From Mycobacterium sp. GA-1285 (GTDB lineage Bacteria > Actinomycetota > Actinomycetes > Mycobacteriales > Mycobacteriaceae), in NCBI RefSeq assembly GCF_001499905.1, contig NZ_LQIS01000021.1, positions 1 to 56,480 of the forward strand: DNA of 56,480 bases, in the 5' to 3' direction. Every line of letters begins with the position of its first letter. Positions within the stretch are counted from its first letter, which is position 1. This document shows, piece after piece, positions 52,289 through 56,480 of this stretch. The position numbers and the translations under genes were made by a program. The notes beneath the pieces were generated by a model. That model saw nothing but the letters and a program-made list of their open reading frames with translations, ran no database searches and was not told where the DNA came from.

Positions 52289-52695
52289 CGCCGCGCCCAT
52301 CGCGATGCCAGCCAGGCGGCGGCCAGGCCGACGACGATGCTGGCCGACGCATAGCCGGCCGCCAGCCCGAAATGCTCGCGTTCGATCATCCTGAGCATCT
52401 CGACCTGCATGGTGGAGAAAGTGGTCAGCCCGCCGCAGAAGCCGGTACCGAGAAGTGGGCGCCGATAGCTGTCGTCGGGTAGCCGGGCGGCGACGTAACC
52501 CAACACGAACGCGCCGACGATGTTCACCACGAACGTCGGCCACGGCCAGTGTCCGGGTTCGGGCGCTACGAGTGTCTCGATCGCGGCGCGGCCGAGAGTG
52601 CCCAGCGCACCGCCGGCAAACACGGCAAGCAGCTCGCGGCCGTCGTAACCAAGCACGAGGGTCAGTATGGCCGGGCGGCTCACGGGACGCCGCAT
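52285..52695 (-). CDS. crcB: Fluoride channel CrcB/Fluc (first of pair)
   Basis: 136 residues, four membrane helices. Signatures are [27 protein letters not shown] and [13 protein letters not shown]; the TTFST box lines the fluoride path. I take the ATG at 52695. A longer form from 52722 would overlap the divergent pgm start codon by two bases (their ATGs interlock in CCATGG), which makes it less likely. No Shine-Dalgarno is clear for either start. Confidence 0.82.
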   Translation of the reverse strand: MRRPVSRPAILTLVLGYDGRELLAVFAGGALGTLGRAAIETLVAPEPGHWPWPTFVVNIVGAFVLGYVAARLPDDSYRRPLLGTGFCGGLTTFSTMQVEMLRMIEREHFGLAAGYASASIVVGLAAAWLASRWARR

Positions 52696-52720
52696 GACGG
52701 CAAGGAGCAGAATCGAGTCC

Positions 52721-54367
52721 ATGGCGCCCAACCCCCGAGCCGGCCAGCCGGCCCAACCCGAGGACCTCATCGACATCGCTTCGGTGGTGACGGCGTACTA
52801 CACGCGAGAGCCCGATCCCGAGAACGTCGACCAGCAGGTCGTGTTCGGCACGTCGGGGCATCGCGGTTCCAGCCTCGACGCGGCGTTCAACGAGGCCCAC
52901 ATCGTGGCCACGACGCAGGCGATCGTCGAGTACCGCGCCGCACAGGGCACCACCGGTCCGCTGTTCATCGGCCGCGACACCCACGCGCTGTCGGAACCGG
53001 CGTGGGCGTCGGCGTTGGAGGTGCTCGCGGCCAACGACGTTGTGGCGATGATCGATTCGGCCGACCGGTACACGCCCACGCCTGCGGTCAGTCACGCGAT
53101 CCTGACGTTCAATCGGGGCCGGGAAGGTGATCTCGCCGACGGGATCGTCGTCACGCCGTCGCACAACCCGCCGCGTGACGGCGGCTTCAAATACAACCCG
53201 CCCAACGGCGGACCCGCCGACACCGACGCCACAGGTGCGATCGCCGAACGCGCCAACGAACTGCTGCGCGACGGGCTCGAGGGCGTCAAGCGGGTGCCGT
53301 TGGCGCGGGCGCTGCAGATCGCGCAGCGCCACGACTACCTCGACGCCTACGTGGCGGACCTGCCCAACGTCGTCGACCTGCACGCGATCAGCGCCGAGAA
53401 GATCCGCATCGGCGCCGATCCGCTCGGCGGGGCGAGCGTCGACTACTGGGGTGCGATCGCCGAACGCCACAACCTCGATCTCACGGTGGTCAATCCGCTC
53501 GTCGACGCGACGTGGCGGTTCATGACGCTGGACACCGACGGCAAGATCCGGATGGACTGCAGCTCGCCGAACGCGATGGCCGGCCTACTCGGGGCGATGA
53601 GCGACAACCCCGGCACCTACCAGATCGCGACCGGAAACGACGCGGACTCCGACCGCCACGGCATCGTCACCCCCGACGGTGGGCTGCTCAACCCCAACCA
53701 CTATTTGGCCGTTGCGATCGACTACCTGTTCTCGCATCGGCCGACATGGCCGGCGTCGACCGCGGTCGGCAAGACGGTGGTCAGTTCTTCGATCATCGAC
53801 CGGGTGGTCGGCGGGCTGGGTCGCGAACTGGTCGAGGTGCCGGTCGGGTTCAAGTGGTTCGTCGACGGTTTGCTCAGCGGGACAATCGGTTTCGGCGGTG
53901 AGGAAAGCGCGGGGGCGTCGTTCCTGCGGCAGGACGGGTCGGTGTGGACGACCGACAAGGACGGCATCATCCTGGCGCTGCTGGCGTCGGAGATCTTGGC
54001 GGTGACGGGTGAGACGCCGTCGCAGCGCTACGCCAAGCTGGCCGAGAAGTACGGCGCCCCAACGTATGCCCGCGTCGATGCGCCCGCCGACCGTGAGCAG
54101 AAGGCGCGGCTGGCCAAGCTGTCGGCTGAGCAGGTCTCGGCGACCGAGTTGGCGGGCGAGCCGATCACGGCGAAGCTGACGACCGCACCGGGCAACGGGG
54201 CGCCGCTGGGCGGGCTGAAGGTGACGACGGACAACGCGTGGTTTGCGGCGCGGCCGTCGGGCACCGAGGACGTGTACAAGATCTACGCCGAGTCGTTCAA
54301 GGGCCCCGAGCACCTGGCGGAGGTGCAGGCAGCAGCGCGCGAGGTGGTCAATAAGGTCATCGGGTGA
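52721..54367 (+). CDS. pgm: Phosphoglucomutase, alpha-D-glucose phosphate-specific
   Basis: 548 residues. Interconverts glucose 1- and 6-phosphate, feeding glycogen, trehalose and cell-wall sugar synthesis. The phosphoserine is in [11 protein letters not shown] (S147). Also seen are FGTSGHRGS near the N-terminus, the metal loop [10 protein letters not shown], the sugar loop [12 protein letters not shown], and a phosphate-binding [12 protein letters not shown]. Start ATG at 52721 gives [15 protein letters not shown], which matches PgmA (Rv3068c). Its stop overlaps the MFS start (GTGA). Confidence 0.93.
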   Translation: MAPNPRAGQPAQPEDLIDIASVVTAYYTREPDPENVDQQVVFGTSGHRGSSLDAAFNEAHIVATTQAIVEYRAAQGTTGPLFIGRDTHALSEPAWASALEVLAANDVVAMIDSADRYTPTPAVSHAILTFNRGREGDLADGIVVTPSHNPPRDGGFKYNPPNGGPADTDATGAIAERANELLRDGLEGVKRVPLARALQIAQRHDYLDAYVADLPNVVDLHAISAEKIRIGADPLGGASVDYWGAIAERHNLDLTVVNPLVDATWRFMTLDTDGKIRMDCSSPNAMAGLLGAMSDNPGTYQIATGNDADSDRHGIVTPDGGLLNPNHYLAVAIDYLFSHRPTWPASTAVGKTVVSSSIIDRVVGGLGRELVEVPVGFKWFVDGLLSGTIGFGGEESAGASFLRQDGSVWTTDKDGIILALLASEILAVTGETPSQRYAKLAEKYGAPTYARVDAPADREQKARLAKLSAEQVSATELAGEPITAKLTTAPGNGAPLGGLKVTTDNAWFAARPSGTEDVYKIYAESFKGPEHLAEVQAAAREVVNKVIG

Positions 54368-55641
54368 GTTCTGAACCGGAGGGCGACTGCTCGACGGGGC
54401 CCGATCAGACGGAAGCCAAGCCGAAGCTCCCGCGTGAGGTCTGGCTGCTGGTCGGCGCCAATGTCGTGGTGGCATTGGGTTACGGCGTGGTGGCGCCGGT
54501 GCTGCCGCAGTACGCGCGCCACTTCGGGGTGAGCATCAGCGCGGCGACGTTCGTCATCACGGCGTTCGCGTTGATGCGGTTGATCGCCGCGCCGCCCGCG
54601 GGCCTCCTCGTGCAGCGGCTGGGGGAACGTCGCGTCTACATCAGCGGCCTGATCATCGTCGCGCTGTCGACCGGGGCGTGCGCGTTCGCGCAGACGTACT
54701 GGCAGCTGCTGGCGTTCCGCTCCCTCGGCGGACTGGGCTCGGCCATGTTCACGGTGTCGTCGCTGGGCCTGATGATCCGGATCTCGCCGGAGAACGCGCG
54801 CGGACGGGTCGCGGGTCTGTTCTCGACAGGGTTCCTGGTCGGCTCGGTCGGCGGCCCGGTGCTGGGCAGCCTCACCGCGGGTTTCGGGTTGGCGGCGCCG
54901 TTCGTGATCTACGGTGCGGCGCTGCTGATCGCGGCCGGCGTGGTGTTCGTCAGCCTGCGCGGAAGCACGCTCGCTGCGCCCGAGGAGACGGTGGACGCGG
55001 CGGTCTCGATCCGTCAGGTGCTGCGCCATCGGGCGTACCGCGCGGCGTTGTTCTCAAATTTCAGCACGGGCTGGGCGGCGTTCGGGCTGCGAATCGCGCT
55101 GGTGCCGCTGTTCGTGGTCGAGGGACTCGGCTACGGCGCGGGTGCAGCGGGTCTGGCGCTGGCGACGTTCGCGATCGGCAACGTCTCGGTGGTGATCCCC
55201 AGCGGCTATCTGTCGGATCGAATTGGGCGCCGCACGCTGTTGATCGTCGGGCTGACGGTGTCGGCGGTGGCGACGATTCTCGTCGGCTTCACGACGTCGC
55301 TGCCGATCTTTCTGGTCGCGGCATACGTCACGGGTGCGGCGACGGGCATCTTCGTCTCGCCGCAGCAGGCCGCGGTGGCCGACATCGTAGGGAACAAGGC
55401 GCGCGGCGGGACCGCGGTCGCGGTCTTCCAGATGATGGCAGACCTGGGTTCGATCATCGGATCGCTGGTGGTGGGCCAGATCGCCGAGCAGACGTCGTAC
55501 GCGTGGGCGTTCGTGGTCAGCGGGGCGATCCTGGGGGCGGCGGCACTGGGATGGGTGCTCGCGCCGGAGACGCGGGGCCGGCCCGCCGCGCACACGCCGG
55601 CCCGCGCGATCGGGCCGGAAGCCGGCGGGGAAGTGCCGTAA
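54364..55641 (+). CDS. MFS transporter, drug/metabolite efflux type
   Basis: 425 residues, 12 membrane helices after a 28-residue hydrophilic leader. The intracellular loop between helices 2 and 3 reads [14 protein letters not shown], and [13 protein letters not shown] repeats the pattern between helices 8 and 9. TetA/NorA-like size, with the antiporter-type [13 protein letters not shown] in helix 5. Substrate unknown. The GTG overlaps the pgm stop, so it is translated with pgm although a functional link is not obvious. The tRNA-Ala gene follows 55 bp on. Confidence 0.85.
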   Translation: MSSEPEGDCSTGPDQTEAKPKLPREVWLLVGANVVVALGYGVVAPVLPQYARHFGVSISAATFVITAFALMRLIAAPPAGLLVQRLGERRVYISGLIIVALSTGACAFAQTYWQLLAFRSLGGLGSAMFTVSSLGLMIRISPENARGRVAGLFSTGFLVGSVGGPVLGSLTAGFGLAAPFVIYGAALLIAAGVVFVSLRGSTLAAPEETVDAAVSIRQVLRHRAYRAALFSNFSTGWAAFGLRIALVPLFVVEGLGYGAGAAGLALATFAIGNVSVVIPSGYLSDRIGRRTLLIVGLTVSAVATILVGFTTSLPIFLVAAYVTGAATGIFVSPQQAAVADIVGNKARGGTAVAVFQMMADLGSIIGSLVVGQIAEQTSYAWAFVVSGAILGAAALGWVLAPETRGRPAAHTPARAIGPEAGGEVP

Positions 55642-55696
55642 CCAGCGATTTTGAGCGCTTCCGGCAGGTGGTGTAACTTCGATGGGCACGACTTCA

Positions 55697-55769
55697 GGGG
55701 CTATGGCGCAGCTGGTAGCGCACCACACTGGCAGTGTGGGGGTCAGGGGTTCGAGTCCCCTTAGCTCCA
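55697..55769 (+). tRNA. tRNA-Ala (GGC)
   Basis: 73 bases, complete cloverleaf. Acceptor GGGGCTA pairs with TAGCTCC and includes the G3-U70 wobble that marks alanine tRNAs. Anticodon GGC at 55730-55732 (position 34 of the tRNA), T-arm with GGTTCGAGTCC. CCA is not encoded. Confidence 0.97.
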
Positions 55770-55780
55770 CTCTTCGAAGG

Positions 55781-55811
55781 CCCGCTCCGACCATCGGTTG
55801 GAGCGGGTTTT
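55781..55811 (+). terminator. Intrinsic terminator after tRNA-Ala
   Basis: CCCGCTCCGACC, loop ATC, GGTTGGAGCGGG, then TTTT: a 12-bp stem with one G-U pair. Placed 11 bases after the tRNA. Strong for a mycobacterium, where such terminators are scarce. Confidence 0.85.
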
Positions 55812-55897
55812 GTCGTCCCTGGGCGCTCAGTGCAGGCATGCTGTTTACGCACCCGGCTGATCATCGGAGGAGCATGCCGCGCTTTTCGGGCCGGCTG

Positions 55898-56480
55898 TCA
55901 GGCCGCCCGGTTGTCTGGGGGCGCTGGCCCGCCGGGTTCACTTGCGCCGTCGACGGGCGTCGCGGCGCTCGACTGGGACTCGCCCGGCCGGCTGTCAGCG
56001 GGTTCGGGCGGTGCGGCGGTGTGGTTGTGGCTGCGGGTTTCGTGTTGGTCGGGTGGGCGCAGGAGCCGTTCGGGTCGGTGGTAGTAGTTCAGCCGTGCCT
56101 GGCCGGTGTCTAGTTCGGGTGGGGGGAGCCATTCGACTTCGCAGCGGTCGTTCATTCGGGTGGTCCAGCCGTCGACCTCGTCGACGCTGCGGTTGTCGGT
56201 TCCGCAGGCCAGGCCGAGTTCGTCGACGTTGGTGTTACCGCCTTTGGACCAGTCGGCCTTCACGTGATGCACCTGGCAGCCGTAGGCGCCGACGGTGCAG
56301 CACGGCTTGGTGCATCCGCCGTCGCGCGCGATGAGCATGATCCGCTGTGCTGGGGTGGCGATTCGCTTGGCGCGGAACAGATCCAGGGCTGATCCGGTCG
56401 CGTCGTCGAACACCGCCAGGTAGTGGTTGGCGTGGCCGGCCAGTCGGATCACGTCGGCGATCGGCATGAGCGTGCCGCCG
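55898..56480 (-). CDS. HNH endonuclease-domain protein of the 13E12 (DUF222) family, N-terminal part outside the window
   Basis: About 194 C-terminal codons are visible; the reading frame continues past the right edge (GGTLMPIADVIRLAG), so the ATG at 56467 is internal. The HNH part runs from QRIMLIARDGGCTKPCC through CQVHHVKADWSKGG to ELGLACGTDNRS, with the paired Cys and His expected for the zinc/metal site. The tail is Pro/Glu/Ser-rich. In mycobacteria these DUF222-HNH proteins are repeated, partly mobile elements (REP13E12 in M. tuberculosis). It lies just after a tRNA gene, a typical integration point. Confidence 0.82.
   Translation of the reverse strand, partial: GGTLMPIADVIRLAGHANHYLAVFDDATGSALDLFRAKRIATPAQRIMLIARDGGCTKPCCTVGAYGCQVHHVKADWSKGGNTNVDELGLACGTDNRSVDEVDGWTTRMNDRCEVEWLPPPELDTGQARLNYYHRPERLLRPPDQHETRSHNHTAAPPEPADSRPGESQSSAATPVDGASEPGGPAPPDNRAA

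Noticed and set aside
1..56480. CRISPR arrays, insertion sequences, rRNA genes
   Set aside because: No regularly spaced repeats, transposase motifs or rRNA sequence were seen.

Overview
The window looks like chromosomal DNA of a fast-growing mycobacterium (Mycolicibacterium-like). It is GC-rich and densely packed, with many 4-base start/stop overlaps. It carries genes typical of that group: PonA2, a CtpH-type giant P-type ATPase, MspA-family porins, an MmpL transporter, a PknH-sensor lipoprotein, a mycofactocin-type SDR, an F420-type LLM oxidoreductase, MbtK with an iron box, and a 13E12-type HNH protein. Assignments rest on motifs and remembered families; no database search was run.

Left part (1-20 kb): cell envelope and transport. 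ponA2 runs off the left edge. It is followed by a Tat-exported DUF1906 protein, a secreted serine hydrolase, a YwaF-type membrane protein, a TerC protein and three SDRs. Next comes a leftward operon of a small membrane protein, ctpH and a second small membrane protein (same order as Rv0426c-Rv0425c-Rv0424c). Then follow two tandem MspA-like porins with a Pro-rich secreted protein, and a secreted protein coupled to a PknH-sensor-type lipoprotein.

Middle (19-33 kb): a CoA-ester and oxygenase catabolic block. A TetR gene and hydrolase lie across a perfect 19-bp palindrome from a rightward run of epimerase, double-length acyl-CoA dehydrogenase, thiolase-fold protein and DUF35 protein. A second TetR gene follows a Rieske oxygenase gene, and these face an amidohydrolase across a perfect 17-bp palindrome. 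An MmpL gene comes next, under a near-consensus promoter with its own palindrome.

Stress signalling (32.6-44 kb): a PAS-ANTAR protein, a STAS antagonist, and a 1388-residue soluble protein. The large protein joins a histidine kinase, a receiver, PAS and GAF-like regions, a PP2C phosphatase and an RsbW-like ATPase. A SigF/SigB-type sigma factor with a good SigF-type promoter of its own lies about 5 kb further on. Between them are an APC permease, a secreted esterase, a VOC protein and a second thiolase-fold/DUF35 pair.

Right part (44-56 kb): a LysR gene faces a tightly coupled Rieske / 107-aa / TauD / LLM / CMD operon, which looks like an uncharacterised catabolic route. Then come a VTT membrane protein, a DUF488 gene, a stand-alone proteasome-beta-like protein, mbtK, a crcB pair, pgm coupled to an MFS exporter, tRNA-Ala(GGC) with a strong terminator, and a partial HNH gene at the right edge.
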